Source: Ditylenchus dipsaci (lineage: Eukaryota; Nematoda; Chromadorea; Rhabditida; Anguinidae). Taken from it: a stretch of DNA of 64,000 nt. Under the pieces are notes generated by a model. That model worked only from the letters and a program-made list of their open reading frames with translations, was not told the origin of the DNA and did not search any database. The DNA lies in the NCBI GenBank assembly GCA_004194705.1, contig SADC01001288.1:434001-498000 (forward strand). Reading direction: 5' to 3'. Shown piece by piece: positions 1 through 10,230 of this stretch; the stretch's first letter is position 1; each line of letters begins with the position of its first letter. The position numbers and the translations under genes are program-made.

Positions 1-685
1 TTTTTAGAAATTTTTTTCTTGTGCTTTGTCTTTTTAAATTGTTTTTCTTGTGTTCTATTATATCTCAAGGGTTGCACGATGAAATTCACGGACAAAAATA
101 GACTAAAAGTTTATTTTACTGCTTGAAAGTACATCGATTTATCTAGGACAGACAATGTCTATTACCGTAGAGGAAATGCGGTATGTATAAAATGAAACAA
201 CAAATCGTATTTTATAATATTTATTGCACCATAAATTTTTTTGTTTATCAAATTGCTGAATAGATGCAAAAATTCAGCGAATGAAAATTTCTGAAAAAAT
301 CGAATTTTCAAACAACAAGGGTGACCAAGGCAAAATTTAAAATAAAACACCGAAAAAAACAACAGGGGGACCAAGGCATACGTTTTTCAGGGGGGGGGAC
401 CACCAACACATATGGAGCCATTTTTTTCATTTATTCTCTCTGTCTCTTATTTTTTGTCGCGAAGTGAACTGAACGGCCATTGACTTCAGTTTTCGTCTTG
501 ATGCGCTAAAACTATTCCGTCGCTATTATTGGGTTGTCGAGCTACTTGCATTTCTGTTTAAAAAAAATGATTGGCTTTTTGGGCCAACCATGGTAATACA
601 ATGAAGAAGTAACGAGAATAGCAAAAAAACTGCCAGATTTTGTACTACAACCTGTTCGTAAAGTCATTATAAAAATAAATATTAG
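1..685. other. Non-coding flank, upstream part of the FN3 gene
   Basis: No exon is recognisable here. The stretch is probably intron or 5' flank of the FN3 gene that begins to be visible at 686. At 300-415 there are two copies of the dispersed word CAACAGGGGGACCAAGGCA in degenerate form and a G-run followed by an ACACATATGGAGCC tip, both of which also occur in repeats further along the window. The ORFs on the minus strand here are rich in Phe and low-complexity and are not believed. Confidence 0.5.
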
Positions 686-3600
686 GTGTACCACCGCCGC
701 CGACACACTTGAGAATAGAAGAGCTATCGTCACGTACTTTGAAAATCTCTTTTGTGCCTTCCTCTTCGACTATTGGACTGATTTACTACAAGGTCAGGCA
801 CACCCTTCAAACCAAATCTAGCTACATGGAGAAGAATGCATATGAGCTGGAGTGCCTAGAGGAAACCGACACTGAACGCATTTCCTACAAGGTAACCGAC
901 CTAGAACCAAACCAGGAGTATGAATTCCAAGTGGCTTCTTCTTATACTGGGCAAAATAACTGGTCAGAGTGGAGTCAACCACTGCACACTGTGAAAAAAT
1001 GTAGGTTTGACACACAGTGATTTCAGAGCAAGTAGATAGTTAGTACAATCCAGAAAACTTTGAAATATAGGACTCACAGATGTGTTTTTTTTTGAATGGT
1101 CGCTTTCAAAATCAGGATTTGTTTGTGTCACGAAAAATGTTTGTCAAAATGTTAAAAATTTCTGTGGCGCTAATTCAAAAAATTAAACCCATCTGAGCCT
1201 TATTTCTAACGAACAGCTTTTTTGAATATTTTGACATACAGACATTTAGAGTTTTTGGCTATTTTCGTAAAACCCCATGAAAAACAACTTGAGAAAAACG
1301 AATATTTTTTCGTCTTTTTGGCTGTGATGTGAATTAGGTTTCTTGTCTGAATTTAGTATTTTTTACCGAAAAATATTATATTAGGCTTCATATGTGTTCG
1401 GGTTGCTCTTGCAGAAAAAAAACTGCCTTGGTCCCCCTGTTAATTTTTTTCAAAATTTTTGAAAGTCTCAAAAGGTGTTTATTCACACTTTCTAATCATG
1501 CTTACGCGAAAAAAGGCAGTTTTTTTCGTGGGCAACCCCTACACATATAGAACCTCACATTATGTGATAAAATAATTTCAGATTCTCCGCCACCCACAGA
1601 CTTGAGAGCAGATGAAATATTGCCAGATGCCTTTAAATTTTCTTTTTCGCCTCCCTCTTCACCCTACGGAGTGCTGCAGCACGAGTACAGGCTTAGGCTT
1701 GCAGGACAGCCTGATTACAAAATCGAACGGGTGAATTGCTTTGATGGAGCCCAGGCTAAACGCATATGCTTCAACATGACTAACTTAAAACCAAACCAGG
1801 ACCACAAAGTGCTGGTGGCTTGTTCCCAAGTTAAACAAGGTGACTGGTCAGCTTGGAGTCAACCACTGCATGTGAAAACTACAGAAGAAAGTAAAATTTT
1901 AATGTGAAAAAATGTTTTTTGTGTAATTTCACAGTTAATGAATATTCACTAAAATTGAAAAAGTAGCCCTATGCGAAAACGGGAAAGTTGCAATCGGTGC
2001 CATATATTAATTTTTTAAGAATTTTTTTCTTTTGCAAAAACTATCGGCAAAATCGTAATCCTTTCAATATTCGGGACCAGACTATCGAAAAAGAAAAGAT
2101 AAAAGACTTTGAAAATCAGGCTGAAAAAAGTGCCGGACCCTAGGCGGGAACGAACTTTTTGTCATTATGTTAACGGGATAGACTGTATGAAATGTTTCAG
2201 ATTCTACACCACCCACAGACTTAAAAGCAGAAAAGATATTGTCACAGGCTTTGCATATCTCATTTCTGCCTGCTTTTTCACCATATGAAAAGCTCAACTA
2301 CAAGATCAGACACAGAGTAAAAAACCAGCTCAACTACATATACAGTGAAGCCTACAAGCTAAAATGCTTGGATAAAGTGGCGAATGCACGTCTGTGTTAC
2401 AGTATAACCAACTTACAGCCAGAGCATGACTACGAATTCCAAGTGGCCTTTTTTCGAGCTGGAAAAACAAAGTTGTCAGAGTGGAGTGAGCCACTGCATA
2501 TAAAAACTAACAAACAAGGTAAATTTTTACTGTAAAAAATGTTTTTTGGGCAATTTCAGCTCTAGTCAAGAAAAAGCCGTTTTTTTTTCCTTGGTCCGCC
2601 CTGTTCATTTTTTCGTGGCTTTAGTGGAGAGTCGGCTCCCATGTTTTCTCTTTAACAAAAATCAACAGGGGAACCAAATTCCCCACTAGTGCCCAATTTT
2701 TCTTCGTGGCTTTAAATTTGTGTCTAAAAAAGAATTTCGCGACATCAAAATTGCAACAAGCCTGTCTTATGTTCCATACAATTGCTATATCTTGTGTTTC
2801 ATAAGAGCAGAGTAACATTTCGAGTTATTTATGACTAGGGCCGTAATTTCATAGTTAGTGCATAAACGGTACTTGTTTACCTGAGGGCTTGGGAAACGTC
2901 ATAGTCTATACATGACTATTTTTAATTTTTTGAATTACGAGAAACAGAAGTCAAAATATTCCGACAAAGTTTTGAAATATGGGTTCAAATTTCAGAAAAC
3001 AGAATTTAGAAAACGGAACGAGAATACTCTGGAAAACAAAGCGGAACTTTCCAATACAGCTCTGTGTCGGAGAAAAAGAAAAATTTTTTCATAAACAGTA
3101 GTGAAATCTTTAACACGGATGCCCACACCAAAGACAATACTAAATGGTTCGATTTCACTGAAAAAAAAACCGTGAAAGCTTAAGTGCCCGCCCCCTCCAA
3201 AGAGTATTTTTCTCTGAGCCTACCTTTTTGGGTTTCCTTGATTTTTTTCACCCCAATCTATTGCAATGCGGAGTGGGCTGGTATTGGGTCGCTAAGCGGC
3301 CAAATACCCTCGGTATTGTCGGCCGAAAAAGATGAAAATAAAAAAGTTGGCTTAGAGAAAAATACTCTTTGGAGGGGCGGGCGCTTGGGCACATGTCAAA
3401 AAAGGCATGTCACACAGACTAGATACTATTTTTGGCACTTGCACGATGTCGTGCAATTCGAGCATGTGGCTGCCGACCCATTGACTGTCTTGTTATACAG
3501 CTTGTCTTCAACGCAGAGGAACCGGCTCTACCTGGCTGGGATAATAATTGTTTCATAATTAACTTATTTGGTAAAAGTCAGGTTTGCCAAGTAATTAAAT

Positions 3601-5261
3601 TGATCAATAATTGACTGGTAAAAAAATCAATTTGATTTAAAACCGCTTTGAGACAATAATAGTTGGCTATTTATATACTCAATAAATAATGGGTTAACTA
3701 CCCGCATTGCAGTTTTTATTGACTTGTTCATGTAGCTGTGTCCGTAAGGCGACGGAATTCAGTATGATTGTTACTGTGTACAATTTTGGCTCTACCCCGT
3801 TAGCGCCCAAATTATTTGCGCCAAGAATCGTTACAGCCAAAACCGTTACATTTTTAATTAATTAGCTTGCTACATATCGTTTTTCTAAGTAGTTTCGTGG
3901 ATATTGTCATTTACAAGTTACTACTCAAATTGATGCCACAGAAACGGGCTACATTTTGAGCATAAGGTTGTAAATGACCACATCTGCAAAATTTACTAAA
4001 AACTCCAAAAGTTCTCAAAAAAGTCCAGAATTCCGGAAATTTTGGAGTTTTTAGTAAATTTTGCGGATATGGTCATTTACAACCTTATGCTTAAAATGTA
4101 GCCCGTCTTTCTGGCTTCAATTTGAGTACAGTCCACTCGGCACAGGTAACGAACAAGCACCCCAAAAAAATCAATAGGGGGACCAAGGCAAAAAAATTTA
4201 AAAAATAAAAACAATCAGCAGGGGGGACCAAGGCATCTTTTTTTTTGCCTTGGTCCCCCTGTTGATTTTTTTGGGGTGCTTGTTCTTAACCTTGGCCGTC
4301 CACTCTCGATACAGTGTAGCTCGCGGGATCGGAAAAATATACACTGTATCGAGGGTTACACTATATCGAGGGTACACTGTAGCCCGTTTGGCTTAGAGCT
4401 GACTAAATGAGGTTGAAAAAATATACACTATATCGAGATCTACACTATATCGAGGGTACACTGTATCGAGAGTTGACTGTATTAACTTATAAATGAGAAT
4501 ATTCACGAAATTACTTAGAAAAAACCATATGTAGCAAGCTAATTAATTAAAAATGCAACGGTTTTTGCTATAACGATTTTTGGCGCAAACAATTTGGGCG
4601 CTAACGGGATAGAGCCACAATTTTCAGATGTGATTTGTTCGCATATTTATGAAAGAAATTTAAGCTAAACCTTTTTTCTAATAAACCATTATTGTCTCAA
4701 AGCGGTTTTAAATCAAATTGATTTTTTTACCAGTCAATTATTGATCAATTTAATTACTTGGCAAACCTGACTTTTACCAAACAAGTTAATTATGAAACAA
4801 TTATTACCCCAGCCAGGTAGAGCCGAGGAACCTCATAAGCGAAGATAACTTGAAATCTGAAACCATACCCGCACGAGCAAAACATGGATCCAAAACAGCA
4901 TTCAAAAATACATATTTAGGCCCACCTCCTCAGCCACCCACAGGCTTGAAAATAGAAGAGATATTGTCAAATGTTTTGGAGATCTCTTTTTTGCCTCCCT
5001 CTCTACCCAATGAAGCGCTCAACTACAAGGTCTGGCAAATCCTACCAAACAAATCTGACTACACAGAGAGCAAAGCAAGTAAGGTGAACTGCTCGAAGAG
5101 TGCCTTTCCTTGGAAAAAAGCCAACCCTGAACGCCTATGCTACAAGATCACCGACCTAAAGCCAGAGCAGAAGTACAAATTTAAAGTGGCTTGTTCTCCC
5201 ACTAAGGAAGATAACTGGTCAGAATGGAGCGAAGCACTAGATACAAAAACTAAGAAAGCAG
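686..5261 (+). CDS. Tandem fibronectin type III protein with WSxWS motifs (partial gene, 4 exons)
   Basis: Four exons each encode one FN3 domain of about 100 residues: 686-1000, 1582-1890, 2201-2518 and 4920-5261. All four begin after an AG acceptor with two bases of a split codon and end with one base before a GT donor, so all are symmetric phase 1-1 exons, the classic arrangement for duplicated extracellular modules. Each starts with a Pro-rich linker (PPPPTHL, SPPPTDL, STPPTDL, PPPQPPTGL), has the conserved Tyr/Leu of the E-F strands (for example TDLEPNQEYEF), and ends in a G-strand motif: WSEWS, WSAWS, LSEWS and WSEWS. WSxWS is the hallmark of class I cytokine receptors but also occurs in other FN3 proteins, so receptor identity is not proved. 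No start codon, signal peptide, membrane span or stop was found, so the gene continues on both sides. None of the four exons carries a frameshift. Confidence 0.85.
1385..1560. repeat. Short inverted-repeat element in FN3 intron 1
   Basis: The ends mirror each other: TTCATATGTGTTCGGGTTGC at the left and, on the other strand, GTTCTATATGTGTAGGGG at the right. Both arms run into AAAAAAACTGCC, and the left arm then carries the CCTTGGTCCCCCTGTT word. The same ACATATAG tip recurs near 410, 12770, 17420 and 48230. Confidence 0.7.
2030..2195. repeat. Half of a CAGTC-tip inverted-repeat element
   Basis: One arm only. It contains the conserved inner box in reverse orientation (GGACCCTAGGCGGGAACGAA at about 2136-2155) and ends in GACTGTA. 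Complete relatives lie at 5670, 17447, 20185, 22330 and 23842. It sits directly before the acceptor of the third FN3 exon. Confidence 0.6.
2519..3180. other. FN3 intron 3, left part
   Basis: Intronic AT-rich DNA with a degenerate copy of the CCTTGGTCC...CCTGTT word near 2595 and a second one in reverse near 2670. Between 2700 and 3180 nothing recognisable was seen. Confidence 0.4.
3182..3405. repeat. Inverted-repeat element, TIR about 45 bp
   Basis: Left end reads GCCCGCCCCCTCCAAAGAGT and the right end is its reverse complement (ACTCTTTGGAGGGGCGGGC), followed inward by TATTTTTCTCT and its mirror. The middle has no conserved coding content, so the open frame across it is treated as chance. 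Confidence 0.8.
3522..4826. repeat. Nested palindrome with at least four inverted repeats one inside another
   Basis: Outer arms about 3522-3670 and 4660-4826 (CTCTACCTGGCTGGG / CCCAGCCAGGTAGAG) are near-perfect reverse complements. Inside these lies a second pair, 3790-3872 and 4523-4622 (GGCTCTACCCCGTTAGCGCC and its mirror). Inside that is a hairpin at 3905-4135 built around GGTTGTAAATGACC, and another at 4143-4292 with the CAAGGCA word and tips AACAAGCACCCC. A short run of ACACTATATCGAGGG phrases fills 4300-4482. Successive insertion of elements into the spacers of older ones explains the layering. Confidence 0.85.
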
Positions 5262-5669
5262 GTATGTTTCGACTGTGTAAATAAAATAATTCAAAAAATT
5301 TCGTAGCTAGAGGATGTCCACAACTATCTAAAATTTTGTAAAAACAAACAGAATTAAAGATTTGAAAAGAAAAAGGCTGGAAATAACAGGGCTCATCACA
5401 CTATAGTGGGCTTACAGCGGAACTTTGGAGTTAGTTTTTGTGATCTACTATGCTTCAGAAAGCACAAATTTATCATTTTTACCTTTATTTGTCTAAAATT
5501 TAGTCAAAAAGATCGTCTACCTTTGATCTGTTAAACTCAAAATTTTCAAAAAAAAATTCTAAATTTTCAAGCCATATATATTTGAAAAGCTTTTTTATGG
5601 AAAAAAAACAGGAAGACAGAAAAAAAGAAACAAAAAACAACAGTAAAACCAGAATTTTGAAATACAGGT

Positions 5670-6107
5670 TGTACAGTCAAACCTCGATTTAGTGGCACCC
5701 CCAAAAGTTCGTTCCCGCCTAGGGTCCGACACTTTTTTTAACCCAATTTTCGAAATACTTTATCGATTCTGATATGACAGTCTGGTCGCAAATATCGTAA
5801 GGATTCCGATTTTACCGATCGTTTTTTGAAAAGAAAACAAAATTTGGGTTAAAAAAAGTAAAACCTCGATATAGTGGCACCCCTTTTTGAAAACAGGTGC
5901 CACTATATCGAGGTTTTACTTTTTTAACCCAAATTTTGTTTTCTTTTAAAAAAACGAGAGGTAAAATCGGAATCCTTACGATATTTGCGATCAGACTGTG
6001 CTAACAGAATCGATAAAGTATTTCAAAAATTGGGTTAAAAAAAGTGTCGGACCCTAGGCGGGAACGAACTTTTGGGGGTGCCACTAAATCGAGGTTCGAC
6101 TGTATCA
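5670..6107. repeat. CAGTC-tip palindromic element (Tigger/pogo-like MITE)
   Basis: A complete palindrome. Tips read TACAGTCAAACCTCGATTTA and its mirror ending TCGACTGTA, so TA flanks are likely. Each arm carries the inner box GTTCGTTCCCGCCTAGGGTC about 30 bases from the tip, then CGACACTTTTTTTAACCCAA. The centre is a smaller TATATCGAGGTTTTAC inverted repeat. Tip layout resembles known Tigger-type TIRs; there is no coding capacity. Confidence 0.85.
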
Positions 6108-6237
6108 AATTTTTCTGACACTTTCAAACGGTCGTAATTTTCTTTAGGGAGCGAATTTTGAATTTCTGTGAACGCAGATCGACACAGAATGGCGTCAAAA
6201 ATTTTTTAGGTATATAATGTTCAAAACACGATTTTCG

Positions 6238-6975
6238 CTTGATGCTCCTGTGGTTTTGGGCCGGACTAGGTTATTCGGTGTGCTCCCAAAACACCCTAAA
6301 ATAATGTTTTTTCGATGTTATAGCACTTTTAGCTTTCAGCTTAGCACTTTTAAGCCAAACCTGAACGCCCTTGTAGGGCGCAGGGCTAATTGCATTTTTG
6401 ATTGCCTTGGTCCCCCAAGATAGAAAGTCGGTTTTTGGACCAATTTTTTTCTTTCAAAAAATGGTCGGCCGCGCCCTAAAAACACGTTTTCTATACGTTT
6501 AAAGTGCTAAAACATCGAAAAAACATCCTTTTTATTTGTTTTGGGAGGACACCGAATAACCCACTTTAAGCTGGTTTTGGTCTTACTTATCCAGAGGCCA
6601 TCTACAGACCAGGACCAGAACCGGCTGACCAAGCAAAAATCGTTTTTTCGCATTATATAACAAAAATATTTCAATGTTACTCCAATTCGATGTGCGTTTA
6701 CAGAAATCCAAAATGCGATCCGTAAAAAAAATTACGAACATCTGAAAATAACAGACACATTTCAAACAGCCTGTAGATTTAAGGCGTAAAACCCCAAATG
6801 CAACCCTTTCCTCCTCCAAAGGGGTGGGCATATTTAGTTAGGCTCAGGCTTAGGTTTAGACAATAATAATAAGTGTAACACTTTAAACGCATACCCCTCG
6901 ATTTCGATACTTTTTGGAAGGGGCTGGGTGCATTTAGAGTGCTGTCATTTTGGGTGACCTTTAGCCGCGGTTCCA
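6238..6975. repeat. Degenerate inverted repeat plus dispersed repeat segments
   Basis: 6238-6575 is an imperfect palindrome around TAGGTTATTCGGTGTGCTCC and its mirror GGAGGACACCGAATAACCCA. A related half-copy is at 26095-26225. 6590-6770 (CCAGAGGCCATC... to GCGATCCGTAAAAAAAATT) is a diverged relative of 18610-18800. A TAAGCCTGAGCC-type tract lies near 6842. Confidence 0.55.
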
Positions 6976-7076
6976 CTGGACATTAGCTAAAAAAGTTAAA
7001 TGAAAAACAAATACGGGCAAAATAGTTGCCGCACACTATCTAATTAATTATAATTCAAAATTCTTGTGCTTTTTAG

Positions 7077-7277
7077 TCATGGTGAAGATAACAGTTAAAG
7101 TTTGTTATTCTTCCAATAATCAACAATATATGGACTTCAAACTACCTGAAGGATATACGGAAAAAGAACTTTATGCTGAAATAAAAAACGAAACAGGCTT
7201 AGACTTTCAACCATGTGATGTAAAGAAAGCCAAGCAAAAAAATAATAAACACTTTTTCACTTTATTTGAGCCAGCCT
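7077..7277 (+). CDS. Possible single exon, unrecognised 66-residue segment
   Basis: The exon would run from an acceptor after TGTGCTTTTTAG to a consensus GTGAGT donor, with phase 1 at both ends, the same phases as the four FN3 exons upstream. The product begins MVKITVKVCY and has an alternating pattern that could fold as a small beta-grasp or similar domain, but no family was recognised. It may be a 3' exon of the FN3 gene or belong to another gene. Two frames of this stretch are closed, and codon use is unremarkable. Confidence is limited because the assignment rests on splice sites and an open frame alone. Confidence 0.4.
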
Positions 7278-7463
7278 GTGAGTAATTTTTTGGCCCTATT
7301 AAAAAATCGGGCCCATTTTTTGCCTTGTCCTCCCCCCCCCCCCCTTCGATTCTTTGTGTGTTTTTTTAGAGTAAAAGTCAAGGAAAAAAGTGATGTCTCG
7401 AGCGGGAATCGAACCCACGACAACTTTCAACGGCGCGAACCACTCTATCACTGAGCTACCGAG

Positions 7464-7937
7464 TAGGGTTGTACCGGTTCGGTTAACCGACCCGGTCGGT
7501 TAACCGAACCGGAACGATTTTGGCCAAATAAACCGGAACCGAAAACCGGGTACGAAAAAATCCGGTTACCGTATTTTCTCTACTAATTACCCCGGGGTAA
7601 TTATTTTTCAACCCCTGAAAAATCGAAAAAAAAAATTTTGATATTGACATTCTTGGGTGCTCAACCAAAATCTAAAAAGCGGAATCAGGTAAACACATGG
7701 TAACTAAGAAAACGCAAAAAACAGATTTGCAAAATAATTTTTTTGAGCTGAGATACAGGGTGCCTATGGGGGGTAATTAATAGAGAGGGGGTAATTATTA
7801 TAGAGGGGGTAATTAATAGAGAAAATACGGTAACCGGAAACCGGGTAAAGCAAAATTTCGGTTAATACCGGGTGCGCGAAAAACCCGGTTAATCGAAAAC
7901 CGGGTAGGGTCAAATTAACCGAAACCGTACAACCCTA
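7464..7937. mobile_element. hAT-like non-autonomous element with 8-bp target duplication
   Basis: Ends are TAGGGTTGTACCGGTTCGG and its mirror CCGTACAACCCTA, matching the YARNG start of hAT elements. It is flanked on both sides by CTACCGAG (7456-7463 and 7938-7945), a perfect 8-bp target-site duplication. The arms are runs of the phrase GGTTAACCGAACCGG. A second element, 7569-7830, is inserted in it. Confidence 0.88.
7569..7830. mobile_element. CCGTA-tip element nested in the hAT-like element
   Basis: Tips are CCGTATTTTCTCTACTAATT and the mirror AATAGAGAAAATACGG, with TA on both flanks. GGGGGTAATTAATAGAGA phrases repeat near the right end. It shares its tip pattern with the transposon at 13552-15792. 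Confidence 0.82.
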
Positions 7938-8018
7938 CTACCGAGGCCATTAATTCTTCATTTTGTGTTTTTTTATTTCTTATTTCTCGGAGGTCACCCA
8001 ACCAATCTCCTTACAGCA

Positions 8019-8091
8019 GGCCAGTGTATATTAGGACGGACTCAAATACTAGTCGAAGATATGTTTGAGTCCGTCTTAAAATACGCTGGCC
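8019..8091. repeat. Short palindrome, GGCCAGCGTA family
   Basis: Reads GGCCAGTGTATATTAGGACG inward and ends in the mirror CGTCTTAAAATACGCTGGCC. Diverged relatives occur at 10030-10060, 11815-11925 and 62140-62165, each beside a TTAGGCTTAGG-like tract. Confidence 0.7.
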
Positions 8092-8219
8092 TACCCTTGC
8101 CTAAGCCTAAAAAACCACAAAAAATTAACAGGGATGACCAAGGCAAAAATGGACCCAATTCATTAACAGGGCCAGTTTTTCCTTTCCAATGTACGATTAA
8201 CTTTGTCAAATCTTAAACA

Positions 8220-8783
8220 TTTGTTTCTCTCAAGTATTTCATAACCTTTTTGTTATAATTTTTCCTACACTTTTATAGCACCAGTAACTTGGAATGTCAG
8301 TTTTCCAACACTATATCGGTTGATCTACTGGGATGAAATTTAAAACAAATTGCTCTTTCTAGCTTGTTTGAAAGCTGTAATCCGACAAAAAAACCTTTTT
8401 TTGTGATAATATGACGTTTTTATATGTTATAAGTTTATGTAACAATTTGAAAAAAAGTCATGTACAGTCATCCCTCGCTTCAAGATCACCCATTTACCCA
8501 TTTTAGCTTACCCATTTTATCCATTAACCATTTTTGCCCATTTTATTTACCTATTTCAGTTAGTCTTGGCTAAAATTTAGTCAAAGCGAACTCTGGATTT
8601 GAAATTATCTTGATGCCGGTCCCTGAGGGTGATATTAAATCTATGGTAAAAATGTCGTAAAAAAGCTTAAAATCTTTCGCAAATTAAAAAAAATAATTAA
8701 ATAAAAAACCGAATTTTGACGAAATTTGCTAACATGACGTTTTAGAATTTTTTTCTGGTCACCAAACCAGTGGCAATTAGCTA
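8220..8783. other. AT-rich intergenic stretch
   Basis: No gene seen. A single CAGTC-type tip (TACAGTCATCCCTCGCTTCA) starts at about 8463 and is followed by short degenerate CCCATTTTA phrases to 8560; its partner arm was not found. Confidence 0.4.
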
Positions 8784-9142
8784 CAGTCAACTTTCGATTT
8801 TACGCCACCCGCACGGGTTCGTTTCCGCCTTTTAGAGTCTTTTACTGAAACTGCTTGGTAAGTCGAGTCGAAAATATCGTAACGATCATGATTTCACCGT
8901 CGATGTTTGCACATTTGACGGTAATGACAAGCGAATCTGGATTTACATTAAGAAAACAAGTAGGTTCAAATCAAGATGCGCGGGTTTTTATGGTGAAATT
9001 GATCTGATTTGCAAAAATGATCAATAAAATTTTCATCGTTACTATGTTTTTGACTCGACTGACGAATCAGTTTCGGTTAAAAAGTGTCCAACCCTAGACT
9101 TGAAAGAACCTTTAAGGGTGGCGCAACATCTAGGGTCGACTG
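8784..9142. repeat. CAGTC-tip palindromic element
   Basis: Tips CAGTCAACTTTCGATTTTAC and a mirror ending in GTCGACTG, flanked by TA on both sides. It is a diverged member: the inner box reads GTTCGTTTCCGCCTTTTAGA on the left and is recognisable as AGTGTCCAACCCTAG on the right. Confidence 0.75.
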
Positions 9143-9361
9143 TAACTTAAAATTTTGTTTTAACTAGGATGGTCGGAATGTGTTCATTTTGTAATATATC
9201 CATTATATTTATTAATTATTATTTATTCTAATAGAAGGCCAGTCTCTATTAGAAGGCCACCTCTTATGGCCAAAACTAGGAAGGTGAACTAAGTTTTATC
9301 GCATTTTTAACACAGAGCCAAAAAATTTGAAAAATAGAAGCCATGGCCTTTTATTAGAATA

Positions 9362-9601
9362 CCGTATAACCTCTATTAAACGGGCACCTCCACAGTTAAC
9401 GTTTTTCAAATTTGCTTTGCTTTTTTAACCCAATATTGTTTATTTTTCGAAACGGACGACCACTCATTTTGTAGAGTTTGTGAAGCTCTACAAAATGAGT
9501 GGTCGTCCGTTTCAAAAAATAAACAATATTGGGGCTAAAAAAGCAAAGCAAATTCGAAAAACGTTAACTGTAGGGGTGCCTGTTTAATAGAGGTTATACG
9601 G
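9362..9601. repeat. CCGTA-tip palindromic element, near-identical to 54707-54947
   Basis: A 240-bp palindrome with tips CCGTATAACCTCTATTAAAC and the mirror, TA on both flanks, and a central hairpin around CTACAAAATGAGTGGTCGTC. A second copy of the same length lies in a fumarate hydratase intron and differs at only a few positions. Confidence 0.88.
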
Positions 9602-10230
9602 TAAATGCATTCTGAAAAAAAACTTACTTGCAAATGAATTCAAATTTCAAGTTGTCTTTGTTGAAAACACTGGTGGACTTTTTAGCTAATGGACTGGCAA
9701 AAGCCTTCACTTTCTACATAAAAAATTTCTTTTTACACGTTAAAATTGGTGGTCAATTGTAAAACAGACCACAGGAGTGGATCCTCCGGACACTCTCTCG
9801 CTCCACTTCTTTTTAAGTGTTTTGATTGTGGGGGTAGTCTGCAGGGCTAGATTGGACATCTGACCTTTTTTAGGAGCTGAAATTTTATATACTTAGTTCT
9901 TTTCGTAGAAAAAAATGCTTTTTTCAAAGCTCTTAATATACAACATTCAACTCCCTTTACATCAAACACCCTTTCTCCATAGTGATGACCCAAATAGTTC
10001 GTTCCCACCAGGCTTAGGACTTAGGCTTGGTGGCAGGCCAGCGTACGTTAGAACAGACTTATTATGACTTAGTATTACGCACTTTTTCCAGGGTCTGAGA
10101 CTAATATTCGGGTTTTTTTACTTTCGAATAAGCACTTTCCGTATTTTCGGCTGTCCCTGCCAATTCAAAAACTCGAAATCGCCATTTACGTCAACGGCGA
10201 CGGTTCTTAAAGGACGATGCTTGTGCGTTT
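9602..10230. other. Intergenic stretch with repeat fragments
   Basis: No gene seen. A fragment of the inner box (TAGTTCGTTCCCACCAGGC) is at about 9996 and a GGCCAGCGTACGTTAG tip of the short palindrome family is at about 10036, after a TTAGGACTTAGGCTTGG tract. Confidence 0.4.

Larger units (their letters stand above)
7394..7947 (-). pseudogene. tRNA-like sequence split by a hAT-type element
   Basis: On the minus strand the sequence has a D-arm/A-box-like GGTAGCTCAGTGATAGAGTG, a T-arm/B-box-like GTGGGTTCGATTCCCGC, and an acceptor stem that pairs at six of seven positions once the interrupting element (7464-7937) is removed. The anticodon stem does not pair convincingly, so no isotype is assigned; this is probably a tRNA-derived repeat or a decayed tRNA rather than a working gene. 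Confidence 0.55.

Noticed and set aside
3184..3614. Open frames of 60-124 residues on the plus strand
   Set aside because: They run through two inverted repeats (3182-3405 and the outer arm at 3522) and have no motif or splice sites.
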